A stretch of DNA of 50,340 nt, from contig CAYTOF010000005.1 in assembly GCA_964439435.1 (NCBI GenBank), forward strand, positions 1 through 50,340, read 5' to 3'. This stretch comes from CAYTOF01 sp964439435 (lineage in GTDB: Bacteria > Bacillota > Clostridia > Oscillospirales > QAMX01). Both the position numbers and the translations under genes were made by a program. The notes below the pieces were generated by a model. It was not told where the DNA came from. It worked only from the letters and a program-made list of their open reading frames with translations, and made no database searches. Of the stretch, positions 7,114 through 15,551 are shown piece after piece (within the stretch, counting starts at the first letter, position 1; every line of letters begins with the position of its first letter).

Positions 7114-8283
7114 TTATACTGATTCAGTTGACAGCCATGTGAGGGGCAGCGGAAACCAGCTTCTAAGAAGAGTTCTTTTTTTATTGTCTTTTAGATTGCC
7201 AAAAACCGCCTCCGGACAGGATCCCAGAAGTGCCCTAGTGGCTTTCAATCCGGTAAGGTCAAAATCGACATCTTTTTCGCTCATCTCCACGCGAGTTTCA
7301 ACGCCGTCATATGAAAACTCCAGCACACCTTCATCAAATCCCAAAACCAGGGAACCGACCTCAAGCTCAGTAAAGCTTGCTTTATGTGCAAGGAGTATTG
7401 TTGCAACTTCCTTCCATCTGAGAACATTCCACATGCCTGTATTTGTAAAGGTCATTTCTCCGTCACTTATATCAACAATCTCCTTAAAATCATCCAATTG
7501 CCATTGACCAAATCTGCAAGAAATACCTTTATTTTTTTGCGACAGCAGAGAAAACAAAGTGTCACATGTTTTTTTGTCATCTTTCAGGCAAATTTCCATC
7601 GCTTCTATCTGGTCCTGACTTGACCTATAGGCAATATATCCTTGAAGCTCACCATCGAGATACACAGCATAGGGCAAATCAGTGTTTTCTCGGGCCATTC
7701 TCAGATAGAATTCTTCTTTATCATATATGTAGTGAACGTTTTTGTCGGAATATATCCTGTGTATGCCATCGATCAGTTCAAAATCCTTAGCAAAAACAGT
7801 GACAAATTCATATTCGGAGGCATCATAGTCCGGCTTGGCATTTCCAAAAGCTCTTTTTGAAAGCTCTATGCGATAACGGTTACCGCCTATCTCATATCCG
7901 TAATGATTGTATCTTGCGCGGTTTCCTCCAAGAACAGAAAGGTGCACCCCTTGAGACTTCATATCCTCAATGCAGTAATTCATGATACTTGTCATAAATC
8001 CCCGCCTCCGTTCGCGCGGGTGCGTTGCAACGGAACCAATTCCATTTATTTTAAGCTCTTGACCCGAAATGCTCAGGGTTCGGGGATGGCATAGCAAACT
8101 TGCTTTTATGATACCATCTTCCCTCAAGTTTATTGTGTTGTACATTGACTCATCCGTGCGTCTGTAAAGTGCCGGATACATAGTAGGAAAATCATGGGGT
8201 CTGCTTGCTTTTGAAAAAACATAGTCAATAAAATCGATGATCTCATCAAATTGCGATGCATTTCCACGGCTGATTTCAATCAT
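7114..8283 (-). CDS. Eis-like GNAT N-acetyltransferase
   Basis: 389 residues from the ATG at 8283, which has GGAAGAG 9 nt upstream; a longer frame upstream lacks a ribosome site and similarity. The N-terminal part is a GNAT domain with the acetyl-CoA loop GSVATHPRERRRGFMTSIM near residues 80-98 and SVLGGNRARYNHYGYE after it. A second GNAT-like domain follows, and the last 100 residues resemble the SCP2-like tail seen in the Eis family. Eis-type enzymes acetylate amines including aminoglycosides; the natural substrate here is unknown. The gene stands alone between the sialidase-fold gene and obg. From 8284 to 8524 I see no gene, only a possible TATAAT at the 5' side. Confidence 0.85.
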   Translation of the reverse strand: MIEISRGNASQFDEIIDFIDYVFSKASRPHDFPTMYPALYRRTDESMYNTINLREDGIIKASLLCHPRTLSISGQELKINGIGSVATHPRERRRGFMTSIMNYCIEDMKSQGVHLSVLGGNRARYNHYGYEIGGNRYRIELSKRAFGNAKPDYDASEYEFVTVFAKDFELIDGIHRIYSDKNVHYIYDKEEFYLRMARENTDLPYAVYLDGELQGYIAYRSSQDQIEAMEICLKDDKKTCDTLFSLLSQKNKGISCRFGQWQLDDFKEIVDISDGEMTFTNTGMWNVLRWKEVATILLAHKASFTELEVGSLVLGFDEGVLEFSYDGVETRVEMSEKDVDFDLTGLKATRALLGSCPEAVFGNLKDNKKRTLLRSWFPLPLTWLSTESV

Positions 8284-8524
8284 ATTGCGGCTCTTCCTTT
8301 TGTGTAAGTATTTCCGCCTCTCTCCTTTGGGCATTGGGCTTGTCTTTACATCGGAGGTGTCCGAATATCTCCAAATCAAGGGCGAATTATATATAAGTTT
8401 AGCACATATTGAACTCTCTGTAAACAAACAATCTCTTCCTCTCTTCTATCGCACATAAAACGCATATACCGCTTGCGGTCTTTTTGATTTTCATGCATTT
8501 GTCTCTTCGCATGTGTTTGCACAC

Positions 8525-8570
8525 TGCAAAGGGCATATATCTCAAAACCTTGAGGTATATGCCCTTTGCA
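8525..8570. terminator. Long hairpin downstream of obg
   Basis: 8525-8545 pairs with 8550-8570 over 21 positions with one G-T wobble and a 4-nt loop. It lies 20 nt after the obg stop and probably ends that transcript, although the following T run is poor, so it may instead stabilise the mRNA 3' end. Confidence 0.7.
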
Positions 8571-8589
8571 ATCTGTATTTACATACAAT

Positions 8590-9858
8590 TTACTTTACAT
8601 ATTCAAATTCGAAGTTGTTGATACTCACGGTATCGCCCTCTTTTATACCCGCATCTTCCAGTTTTTCAAACACACCGTTCAACTGCAGCACTTTGTGCAG
8701 GTAGTTGAGAGACTCAAAGTCGGTTGGATCCACCAGCGCTATGGCATCAAAGAGTTTTTTCCCTTCTACAATAAAAATGCCCTTTACCGTCTTTGTGATT
8801 TCGACTTGGAAATCTGTCTGGGCCTGTATGCCTTCGTATTCGGCTTCAAACACCTCAATGGGAGGCAAGAGGGCTAGTTGTTGAGTTGTTGCTTTTATGA
8901 GCGCCTGCACTCCGGCACCCGTGGCAGCGGAGATCTCAAATATTTCAATTCCACTCTCCGCCAGATGCGCCTTGAGTCTGTCAAGTCCTTCGCGATTTTC
9001 CATGACGTCGCTTTTATTCGCCGCAACTATTTGCGGGCGGGATGCAAGTTTTTCTGAATAAAGAAAAAGCTCATTGTTGACCATTTCATAGTCTTCGACA
9101 ACATCCCTACCTTCAATTTGGGCAACATCGACTATGTGAATCAGCAGTCTGCACCTGTCCACATGTCTCAAAAACTTTGTCCCGAGGCCCGCACCTTCCG
9201 AGGCGCCCTCAATCAACCCCGGTATGTCCGCTGCCACAAAAGATGCGCCTTCGTCCACATACACAATGCCGAGATTTGGAGAGAGTGTCGTGAAGTGATA
9301 TGGTGCTATCTTGGGGCGCGCAGAAGAAATCACAGACAGCAAGGTTGATTTACCCACATTCGGAAAACCTATCAACCCAACATCTGCCAACATTTTCAGC
9401 TCCAATATGACCTCAAGCTCATCCCCGGAGAGGCCGGATTTTGCAAATCTCGGAGCCTGTCTTGTTGGAGTGGCAAAACGGCTGTTGCCCCAACCGCCAC
9501 GCCCACCGCGCGCTATCACATACTCCTCTTTGTCACTCATATCGGCTATAATCAGTTCTGTTGCACTGTCTCTGATCACAGTGCCGCGCGGTACAAGCAG
9601 GGTAAGTGACTGGCCGTCTTTTCCAAATCTTCGGCCGCCGCTTCCGTTTGCACCGTTTTGAGCGGCATATTTCCGTTTGTATCTAAAGTCCATCAAGGTT
9701 GTGAGCCCGTCATCAACCTTGATGACTATGTTGCCGCCGCGTCCGCCATCTCCCCCGTCGGGCCCGCCGGCAGGCACATATTTTTCGCGACGGAAGGAGA
9801 CGGCGCCGTCCCCTCCTCTGCCCGCTTTTAAATGTATTCTGGCATAGTCGACAAACAT
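8590..9858 (-). CDS. obg: GTPase Obg/CgtA, ribosome assembly
   Basis: 422 residues in three domains. Residues 1-158 are the glycine-rich Obg fold (GGDGGRGGNIV, GSGGRRFGKDG). The G domain follows with GFPNVGKST at 164-172 (P-loop), ADIPGLIEGA (switch II) and NKSD near 283. The last 90 residues are the OCT domain found in most Firmicute Obg proteins. Obg binds the 50S subunit late in its assembly and links growth to GTP and ppGpp. It is downstream of rplU-prp-rpmA, the usual bacterial order, but a terminator lies between, so read-through or its own promoter is needed. AAGGAGAG precedes the ATG. Confidence 0.97.
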   Translation of the reverse strand: MFVDYARIHLKAGRGGDGAVSFRREKYVPAGGPDGGDGGRGGNIVIKVDDGLTTLMDFRYKRKYAAQNGANGSGGRRFGKDGQSLTLLVPRGTVIRDSATELIIADMSDKEEYVIARGGRGGWGNSRFATPTRQAPRFAKSGLSGDELEVILELKMLADVGLIGFPNVGKSTLLSVISSARPKIAPYHFTTLSPNLGIVYVDEGASFVAADIPGLIEGASEGAGLGTKFLRHVDRCRLLIHIVDVAQIEGRDVVEDYEMVNNELFLYSEKLASRPQIVAANKSDVMENREGLDRLKAHLAESGIEIFEISAATGAGVQALIKATTQQLALLPPIEVFEAEYEGIQAQTDFQVEITKTVKGIFIVEGKKLFDAIALVDPTDFESLNYLHKVLQLNGVFEKLEDAGIKEGDTVSINNFEFEYVK

Positions 9859-9930
9859 ATCATCTCTCCTTGTTTAAACACGGCATAATCCATATCTTCG
9901 GATCTTTAAACCATTGGTGTATTTGCAGCA

Positions 9931-9977
9931 GTAGAAAAAGGGTGATCGGTGGCTTTTAGCACTCCGAAACACCCTTT
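9931..9977 (-). terminator. Terminator after rpmA
   Basis: On the minus strand an 8-bp outer stem (9970-9977 with 9937-9944) encloses an inner stem and is followed by a T-rich tail (TTTTTCTAC). It closes the rplU-prp-rpmA operon before obg. Confidence 0.75.
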
Positions 9978-9995
9978 GTAAGCATCAAAAGATAA

Positions 9996-10280
9996 TTATT
10001 GCTCTACCGGATAGACAGAAACCCTTTTGCGGTCACGGCCCATGCGTTCAAAGCTGACTCTGCCGTCAACCTTTGCAAAAAGTGTATCATCTCCGCCAAT
10101 GCCGACATTAATTCCCGGATGAATTTTCGTTCCGCGTTGCCTTACCAGTATATTGCCGGCAATGACAATCTGCCCGTCAGCCCTCTTTGCGCCAAGTCGT
10201 TTGGACTCACTGTCACGTCCGTTTTTTGTTGAACCAACACCTTTTTTAGATGCAAAATATTGTAAACCTATTTTAAGCAT
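9996..10280 (-). CDS. rpmA: 50S ribosomal protein L27 with Prp-cleaved N-terminal extension
   Basis: 94 residues. It has the conserved L27 core (SKKGVGSTKNGRDSESKRLG, GTKIHPGINVGIGGDDTLFA). The N-terminus starts MLKIGLQYFASKKG, the extension found in Firmicutes that must be removed between Ala and Ser by the protease Prp so that the N-terminus can reach the peptidyl transferase centre. Here the usual Phe-Phe-Ala is Tyr-Phe-Ala, a mild variant. The protease gene lies directly upstream in the same operon. GGAGG lies very close to the ATG (2 nt). Confidence 0.97.
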   Translation of the reverse strand: MLKIGLQYFASKKGVGSTKNGRDSESKRLGAKRADGQIVIAGNILVRQRGTKIHPGINVGIGGDDTLFAKVDGRVSFERMGRDRKRVSVYPVEQ

Positions 10281-10321
10281 TTCATTTCCTCCATTATATC
10301 AATCTCGAGCGGCATATCAGC

Positions 10322-10651
10322 CTATTCTAAAATCACGTGCAAATACGATCCATATTCCTCGATCAGCATTGTTGCGGTCAAATACAGGGATTGCAAGACC
10401 GCACTGCCTGCTTCATAAGCCTTCATATCTGATTTTGGGGGCAGTTGCAGGGAAATCGACGGCTTATCATCGTCTTTTAACACCTTTGCTCCGAGCTTTA
10501 AGACATCATTTACCGCACACTCCGTTAAAATCACTGCGGTGGTTACAGAGGCGCAGACTATATCGTGACCTTCGTCGGCATAACCGCTGTGACCGAATAC
10601 TTCAAACCCTGTTATGATGTCGCCGTCACGCCAAAAGCGGAGCGTAATCAC
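10322..10651 (-). CDS. prp: Ribosomal-processing cysteine protease Prp
   Basis: 109 residues starting from GTG at 10651. The catalytic pair is visible as His21 in FGHSGYA and Cys33 in HDIVCASV, with Asp30 next to it, at the family positions. The enzyme removes the N-terminal extension of L27, an essential step in Firmicutes. It sits between rplU and rpmA as in Bacillus and Staphylococcus (ysxB position). Its start overlaps the rplU stop by one base (TAGTG), so translation is coupled. Confidence 0.95.
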   Translation of the reverse strand: MITLRFWRDGDIITGFEVFGHSGYADEGHDIVCASVTTAVILTECAVNDVLKLGAKVLKDDDKPSISLQLPPKSDMKAYEAGSAVLQSLYLTATMLIEEYGSYLHVILE

Positions 10652-10965
10652 TATGCCCTCGCAATTTGTGTGATTTGTACCTTTGTATAAGGTTGACGGT
10701 GTCCCTGTTTTCTTCTATAGTTTTTCTTTGGATTGTATTTGAACACGATGATCTTTTTGGCTTTGGCATTCTTAAGAACTTCAGCCTCAACTGTGGCCCC
10801 CTCGACATAAGGGGTTCCTATCACAGTGTCGTCATCGCCCGAAAAGAGAACTACCTTTTCGAATTTTACTGTTTCACCCGGTTCGGATCCGAGCCTTTCC
10901 ATGAAGAGAATATCGCCTTCTTGGACTTTGTATTGCCTTCCACAGGCTTCGATTATAGCGTACAT
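10651..10965 (-). CDS. rplU: 50S ribosomal protein L21
   Basis: 104 residues, normal length for L21, starting MYAIIEACGRQYKVQEGD and ending with the conserved RRKQGHRQPYTKVQI segment that contacts 23S rRNA. First gene of rplU-prp-rpmA, preceded by a leader with L21-leader-like sequence and a strong promoter. It is a primary-binding protein of the 50S subunit. Confidence 0.97.
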   Translation of the reverse strand: MYAIIEACGRQYKVQEGDILFMERLGSEPGETVKFEKVVLFSGDDDTVIGTPYVEGATVEAEVLKNAKAKKIIVFKYNPKKNYRRKQGHRQPYTKVQITQIARA

Positions 10966-11050
10966 GTTTTTCTCCTTGTCTTTTTTTGACTCCCGCTCGC
11001 TTCAAGGTGCTGCAACCTGCGTTTCAGACTTAAACCTCGGCAAAACGGCT
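10966..11050 (-). ncRNA. L21 leader-like mRNA structure
   Basis: The 5' untranslated region of rplU is about 85 nt and contains a GC-rich block (GCAGGTTGCAGCACC at about 11010-11024, then AAGCGAGCGGGAGTC) that I recognise as similar to the L21 leader of Firmicutes, a presumed autoregulatory site for L21. The match is from memory of the motif and was not aligned. Confidence 0.55.
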
Positions 11051-11055
11051 TGATA

Positions 11056-11084
11056 ATTCTATCACACCATAGTAATGTTGTCAA
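11056..11084 (-). promoter_or_regulatory. SigA promoter of the rplU operon
   Basis: On the minus strand TTGACA (11084-11079), exactly 17 bp, TAGAAT (11061-11056). The -35 lies only 17 bp after the folD stop, so folD and rplU form separate transcription units without an obvious terminator between. Confidence 0.8.
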
Positions 11085-11100
11085 GTACTATTTTTGATTC

Positions 11101-11976
11101 TCAGGGCACCACCTGTCGTGAAAGCCTTTTTTCTGCTGCTGAAAGTGTGTTTTTAAGCAACATCACCCTTGTCATCGGGCCAACTCCTCCCGGGGCAGGC
11201 GTGATATAACCGGCGATGGCCGAAACCTCGTCAAAGTCGGCATCTCCTGTGAGTTTGCCATCTTTCATGTTCATCCCGACATCAATGACCACAGCTCCGG
11301 GCTTGACCATGTCGGCCTTTAAAAAATCTGCTTTGCCCACCGCGCAGATGAGTATGTCCGCTCTCCTTGTAATTTTGGGAAGATCAGAGGTTCTGCTATG
11401 GCATATGGTAACTGTTCCATGTCTGTGCAAGAGCAGCATGGCCATGGGTTTACCGACTATGTTGGATCGCCCTATGACAACACATTCTTTTCCCATCGGA
11501 GATATGTTGTATTCATCCAAAAGCTCAATTACACCCGCCGGAGTGCAGGGCACAAAGGTGAAATCACCAAGCATGATGTGCCCGACGTTGACCGGATGAA
11601 ATGCATCCACATCTTTTTTGGGATCTATGGCGTTGATGATTGTCTTTTCATCTATTTGCGAAGGCAAGGGAAGTTGAACAAGAATCCCATCAATGCTCGC
11701 ATCAGCGTTCAAGCGTTCTATCTCTTGCAGCAACTCCGCCTCCGATACACCCTCTCCCAGGGGTATCTCGGTGCTTTTTATCCCGCATTCGGCGCAGTCT
11801 TTTTTCTTGTTGTCCACATACTTTCTCGATGCCGGATCATTTCCGGCAATTATGACAGCCAGTGACGGGACAATGCCTTGGGTCAACAGCCAATCCACTC
11901 GAGTTTTAATCTCATGTCGTTTTTTTTGAGCTAAAGCCTTTCCGTCCATCAACACAGCGGGGCTATTCAATGTCAT
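11101..11976 (-). CDS. folD: Bifunctional methylene-THF dehydrogenase / methenyl-THF cyclohydrolase
   Basis: 291 residues. The start at 11976 is chosen because GAGGAGGG lies just before it; a longer frame begins inside lgt. Family signatures are visible: ASRKYVDNKKKDCAE near residue 50 with the catalytic Lys57, GILVQLPLP near 100, the Rossmann motif VIGRSNIVGKPMA, and TPAPGGVGPMT at the C-terminus. It interconverts 5,10-methylene-THF, methenyl-THF and 10-formyl-THF in the cytoplasm. It overlaps the lgt 3' end by 14 bp and is probably translated by coupling. Confidence 0.96.
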   Translation of the reverse strand: MTLNSPAVLMDGKALAQKKRHEIKTRVDWLLTQGIVPSLAVIIAGNDPASRKYVDNKKKDCAECGIKSTEIPLGEGVSEAELLQEIERLNADASIDGILVQLPLPSQIDEKTIINAIDPKKDVDAFHPVNVGHIMLGDFTFVPCTPAGVIELLDEYNISPMGKECVVIGRSNIVGKPMAMLLLHRHGTVTICHSRTSDLPKITRRADILICAVGKADFLKADMVKPGAVVIDVGMNMKDGKLTGDADFDEVSAIAGYITPAPGGVGPMTRVMLLKNTLSAAEKRLSRQVVP

Positions 11977-13102
11977 TGCCCTCCTCATCTTCTGCATCTT
12001 CCTCCGGTTCATCTTCGTCTTGGCTATCGGTTTTTTCCGTTATATCGGATTCCAAATCCTCTAAAGATGAAATATCCTCCTCTGTGGATTCGTCCTCCTC
12101 ATTTTCCTCCTCCACACCATCCTCGCCTTCGTCAGCTTCAATTTCGTCGTCCTTCTCGGCTTCTTCTCCAGATTTGGCAGACTTGGCACTTCTTGTGGCT
12201 TCTTTTGCAGCTCTTTCCTGCTCTAAAACCTCTGCCGCCTCGGCGTTTGACAGCAGTAAAATAGGATCTCCTTTAACTGAGAAAAAGAGTTTGTAGACCA
12301 AAAACACAAAAGCTGCCAGAGCGGAGAGAAAGCCCAGGGCTTGAGATACCCTGATACCAGTGTCGAAGAACATAAGGGTGTCTTCTCCGCGGATTCCTTC
12401 TAAAAAGCCGCGTCCCACGCCGTACCAGATGATGTACAGAAAGAAACTTTGTCCGTAAAATGCGCGTTTTTTGGATGTGAAGTGAAGCAGGAGAAAGCCT
12501 GCAATGTTCCACAGGGATTCGTAGAGGAAGAAGGGGTGCACCAAAGCTCCGCCGGCGGCGCTGCCCAAAAATCCTCCCGAAGCGTTGTAGTGTGAGATTG
12601 CCATGCCCCACGGCAGGGTTTCGGAGGTAATTTGCCCATATGCCTCGCCGTTGATGAAGTTTCCCCATCTCCCTATTGCCTGTCCTATCAATAAACCGGG
12701 CATAGCGAGATCCAGCAGATTTAAAGTGTTGATTTTTTTTATCCTTGTGAACACATAGACGGCGATAACACTGGCTATAACAGCACCGTAGATTGCAACG
12801 CCGCCTTCCCAAATTTTGAATATATCCCAAAAGCTTTTAAATTGTTTGGGATTGAAAATCACATAATATGCCCTTGCACCGATAATGGCAATGGGAACAG
12901 CCACCAAAATCATATCGATGAAATTGTCTTGACTCACACCGAACTTTGTGCTTCTTTTGGAACAGTACAGTGTTGCAAGGGCAAAGCCAAGGGCTATTAT
13001 CACACCGTACCATCGGATGGTCAATGGACCGATAGTAAATGATGTGTGCAGGGACAGTTCAATTCCAAGGTTGGGAAATCCAATTTTATTTATATAACTC
13101 AT
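11963..13102 (-). CDS. lgt: Prolipoprotein diacylglyceryl transferase with long acidic C-terminal tail
   Basis: 379 residues against about 260-290 usual. Residues 1-270 are a normal multi-pass Lgt with the signature GRWGNFINGEAYG near 140 and conserved IRWYG and RGFLEGIR motifs. It transfers diacylglycerol from phosphatidylglycerol to the lipobox Cys of exported lipoproteins, such as the three lipoproteins in this window. The last 105 residues are an unusual, very acidic, low-complexity tail made mostly of Glu, Asp and Ser, predicted to lie in the cytoplasm. Codons for the tail end contain the folD ribosome site. GGAGG lies 12 nt before the ATG. Confidence 0.93.
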   Translation of the reverse strand: MSYINKIGFPNLGIELSLHTSFTIGPLTIRWYGVIIALGFALATLYCSKRSTKFGVSQDNFIDMILVAVPIAIIGARAYYVIFNPKQFKSFWDIFKIWEGGVAIYGAVIASVIAVYVFTRIKKINTLNLLDLAMPGLLIGQAIGRWGNFINGEAYGQITSETLPWGMAISHYNASGGFLGSAAGGALVHPFFLYESLWNIAGFLLLHFTSKKRAFYGQSFFLYIIWYGVGRGFLEGIRGEDTLMFFDTGIRVSQALGFLSALAAFVFLVYKLFFSVKGDPILLLSNAEAAEVLEQERAAKEATRSAKSAKSGEEAEKDDEIEADEGEDGVEEENEEDESTEEDISSLEDLESDITEKTDSQDEDEPEEDAEDEEGNDIE

Positions 13103-13147
13103 ATGTCAAACGCGCCTCCAAATAAAATTCTTCTTTTCAGTCGCTTA

Positions 13148-13156
13148 ATTATAACA
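13148..13156 (-). promoter_or_regulatory. Extended -10 promoter element before lgt
   Basis: On the minus strand TGTTATAAT, an extended -10 with perfect TATAAT, about 45 nt before the lgt start; the -35 (TTTAAA-like) is poor. It would give lgt-folD its own promoter. Confidence 0.5.
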
Positions 13157-13189
13157 TAGCAATCTCAATTTTAAAAGCATATAGAACGC

Positions 13190-14038
13190 CTATATGGTAG
13201 CTTTTCCATGCCTATGTGCATGACAACCTATGCTGATTGCCACAGGCAAACCTGCGATATGAGTCGGATAGGAAAGCGCTCTCACGCCCATGACCGTGCT
13301 TTCTCCGCCCATTCCATTTGGACCAATATTTAAGTCACAAAGTCGCGCAAAGACTTCAAGCTCAAGACTTTTGAGGTTTTCATCCGGATTCTTCGCATCA
13401 AGGTCCAGCGCCAGAGCCCGCTTTGCCAGCAGACAGGCAACCTCCAATGTGCCGCCGACTCCGATACCAACCACCACCGGCGGACAAGATCTGCTTCCTG
13501 ATTTCATCACCGACGACACCGCAAAGTCGGCGACATCTGAAATGTCGGCACCGGGATCAAACATCTTTATAGCACTCATGTTCTCACTGCCAAAACCCTT
13601 CATCATGGCCGTGATTTCAATCTTATCCCCACTCACAATCTCAGTGTGTACAACAGCCGGTGTATTGTCATCGGTGTTTTCGCGCTTGAAAGGGCAGTTG
13701 ACAATCGATTTTCGCAAATAACCGTCTTGATATGCACGCCTCACACCTTCGTTCACAGCTTCTCCGGGCGTTTTTCCGGAGATATGCACATTCTGTCCGA
13801 TTTCCAAAAAAACAACCGCCATGCCCGTGTCTTGGCATATCGGAGTTTTCTCTTGCTCTGCGATATTACAGTTTTCAATCAATAGGCCAAGCATCAACTT
13901 GCCGCTCTCATCTTTTTCTGAACTGTGCATTCTTGAAAAAGCGGCCTTCACATCCCTTGGCAGTGTAAAACCTATTGTCATATACAACTCATAAACTGCC
14001 CGGGTGATGAGCTCTGAATCAATCTGTCTAATTTCCAC
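13190..14038 (-). CDS. Class I fumarate hydratase alpha subunit (FumA N-terminal/TtdA type)
   Basis: 282 residues from a GTG at 14038. The family signature PICQDTGMAV carries Cys68, a likely ligand of the catalytic [4Fe-4S] cluster; GSRSCPPVVVGIGVGGT and LNIGPNGMGGESTV follow, and the end is GCHAHRHGKATI. In two-subunit hydratases of this class the alpha chain pairs with a beta chain for fumarate/malate or tartrate dehydration. No beta subunit gene lies next to it or anywhere in the window, which is odd because the pair is usually adjacent. Fumarase is the likely activity; L(+)-tartrate dehydratase alpha cannot be excluded. Confidence 0.9.
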   Translation of the reverse strand: MEIRQIDSELITRAVYELYMTIGFTLPRDVKAAFSRMHSSEKDESGKLMLGLLIENCNIAEQEKTPICQDTGMAVVFLEIGQNVHISGKTPGEAVNEGVRRAYQDGYLRKSIVNCPFKRENTDDNTPAVVHTEIVSGDKIEITAMMKGFGSENMSAIKMFDPGADISDVADFAVSSVMKSGSRSCPPVVVGIGVGGTLEVACLLAKRALALDLDAKNPDENLKSLELEVFARLCDLNIGPNGMGGESTVMGVRALSYPTHIAGLPVAISIGCHAHRHGKATI

Positions 14039-14188
14039 TTTTTTGCTCCGTTGTTTTGTGTCAGTAAGCTGCGACTTGTCCCGATTTCTTGTTTTCGCAG
14101 GCTGTGCGTTGTTTTGTGTCCTTATTTGCCTTCCAAGTCAAGCTCCTGTGAATTCCGAGACGAAATGTTAGCGGAATTGATTTGCTTT

Positions 14189-14219
14189 AGGTGTGCAACA
14201 AAATGGCTGCTGCACACCT
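14189..14219. repeat. 9-bp inverted repeat between S1 gene and fumarase gene
   Basis: AGGTGTGCA (14189-14197) and TGCACACCT (14211-14219) are perfectly complementary. It lies about 60 nt after the S1-protein stop and may end that minus-strand transcript, though no T run follows. The rest of 14039-14277 shows no gene. Confidence 0.5.
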
Positions 14220-14277
14220 GCGTTTTAAAACTCTATCTTTTCGTCCGTAAAGGCTTCTTTATTGGTTTTGCTTTTGA

Positions 14278-14706
14278 TCACTTTGTGCGGATACGTCGCG
14301 AACTCTTTTTTTCGGGTGGGTTTTTCATGTCAGAAAACTTGTCTTCGCTGTCTTTCATAAATGCCTTTAACTTGTCTTCAAAACTCTCCTCAGAGGAGGG
14401 TTTTTTCACAAATTCTGTCACAGTCTGCTCCGTTTTCGGAGGCCGTGTTCGTCCGCCGGGCGCAGCCGGAGGCGGTTCGGCTTTTTTGATTGAAAGATTT
14501 ATGCGACCGTTTTTGTCCACTGACAGTATCTTGACCTTTACTTCTTGGCCTTCATTTAGACAGTCGTGGATATCGTTAACATAAGTGTGAGAAATTTCGG
14601 ATATGTGTACAAGTCCTGATTTTTCTCCCGGCAATACTACAAAAGCACCAAATTTCATAATGCCCTTTACTCTGCCAACAACGATATCACCTTCAGAAAA
14701 CTCCAT
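14278..14706 (-). CDS. S1 RNA-binding domain protein (YabR-like)
   Basis: 142 residues. Residues 3-72 form one S1 domain (GDIVVGRVKGIMKFGAFVVL, SGLVHISEISHTYV, GQEVKVKILSVDKNGRINLS), followed by a basic, Pro-rich and then charged tail. Single S1-domain proteins at this position after divIC are the YabR type, thought to bind RNA or ribosomes. The ATG at 14706 is 14 nt from the GGAG; an ATT at 14712 would be better spaced, so the exact start is unsure. It follows divIC by 43 bp in the same operon. Confidence 0.88.
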   Translation of the reverse strand: MEFSEGDIVVGRVKGIMKFGAFVVLPGEKSGLVHISEISHTYVNDIHDCLNEGQEVKVKILSVDKNGRINLSIKKAEPPPAAPGGRTRPPKTEQTVTEFVKKPSSEESFEDKLKAFMKDSEDKFSDMKNPPEKKSSRRIRTK

Positions 14707-14749
14707 AGAAATGTCGTATGCTCCTTTGACTTTCTGTTTTGTTATATGT

Positions 14750-15037
14750 TTACTTGCTGTAGATATCGGCAAACACGATCTCTCCCGGCAGCACATAACC
14801 CCTCTCGCGCGCCTTGCGTATTATATATGCTTCGTCAATACCATTATCCACCATGTCACGCAGCTCCTCTGTATCCTGTTGGGCAAGAGCATGTTGCTTG
14901 ACAAGCGCTTTATAATCTTTTTGCGCGGCTTCAAGTTTCGATGTCATGGAGATGTATGTCCCGGCTATATACAACACCGCCACAACGGCCAATGTCTTTG
15001 CGATGTAGCCCTGCCTTTTTTTTCCGGCACTTGCCAT
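14750..15037 (-). CDS. divIC: Septum formation initiator, DivIC/FtsB family
   Basis: 95 residues: a short basic cytoplasmic N-terminus (GKKRQGYIAK), one membrane segment (TLAVVAVLYIAGTYISM), a coiled coil (LEAAQKDYKALVKQHALAQQ) and the family end IRKARERGYVLPGEIVFAD. It takes part in the FtsL-DivIB-DivIC complex that activates septal peptidoglycan synthesis. AAGGAGG precedes the ATG. The 237-bp stretch upstream, between it and rqcP, holds a TATAAT at 15086-15091 and no gene; spore formers usually have yabP and yabQ there. Confidence 0.9.
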   Translation of the reverse strand: MASAGKKRQGYIAKTLAVVAVLYIAGTYISMTSKLEAAQKDYKALVKQHALAQQDTEELRDMVDNGIDEAYIIRKARERGYVLPGEIVFADIYSK

Positions 15038-15274
15038 ATGCCCTCCTTATCTTATATGTACATGGATGGTTAGCACTTTGGACTAATTATATATTATTTA
15101 AACATAAAAGAAAATAGCTTTTAGAAGTTTTTTGTCTTTTTATGTTGTTTTGGCTCTTTTTTTAATACAACAGAGATATTTGAGCTCATAATGTCCATTT
15201 GAATTGTATGTCCGCATCTGCTCACAGTCGGCTTCAAAGCTCTGTGGATATGAAAAGCGACAAAAAAGAAAGTG

Positions 15275-15514
15275 TCACGTCTCTTTGTACATTGCCAAGG
15301 CTTCACTTTTTGATGCTTGCTCGGCGATGGACATAACTTCGACTTTATAAATCCGCTGCCCAAATCGTATTTCGATAACATCGCCTATCTTGACGGCATA
15401 GGACGCTCGGGCTGTCTTGCCGTTTACAGCCACACGCTCGTTGTCACAAAATTCATTTGCGACACTTCTTCTTTTTATAAGCCTTGAAACCTTCAGGTAT
15501 TTGTCAAGTCGCAT
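15275..15514 (-). CDS. rqcP: RNA-binding S4 domain protein RqcP
   Basis: 79 residues, a single S4 domain starting MRLDKYLKVSRLIKRRSVA and ending close to the YabO/RqcP length. RqcP (Hsp15 homolog) works with RqcH to add Ala tails to stalled nascent chains on 50S-peptidyl-tRNA complexes. The gene order mazG-hup-rqcP-divIC supports the call. Confidence 0.93.
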   Translation of the reverse strand: MRLDKYLKVSRLIKRRSVANEFCDNERVAVNGKTARASYAVKIGDVIEIRFGQRIYKVEVMSIAEQASKSEALAMYKET

Positions 15515-15551
15515 GATAAGTCCTTATCTTTTTATGTGATTTCAAAATAAA

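Noticed and set aside
12273..12830. 185-codon frame overlapping lgt on the same strand
   Set aside because: It is an Arg-rich shifted frame inside the conserved Lgt core.
15121..15381. Minus-strand frame overlapping rqcP, considered as a yabP remnant
   Set aside because: The translation shows no similarity to YabP and most of it is a shifted frame of rqcP.
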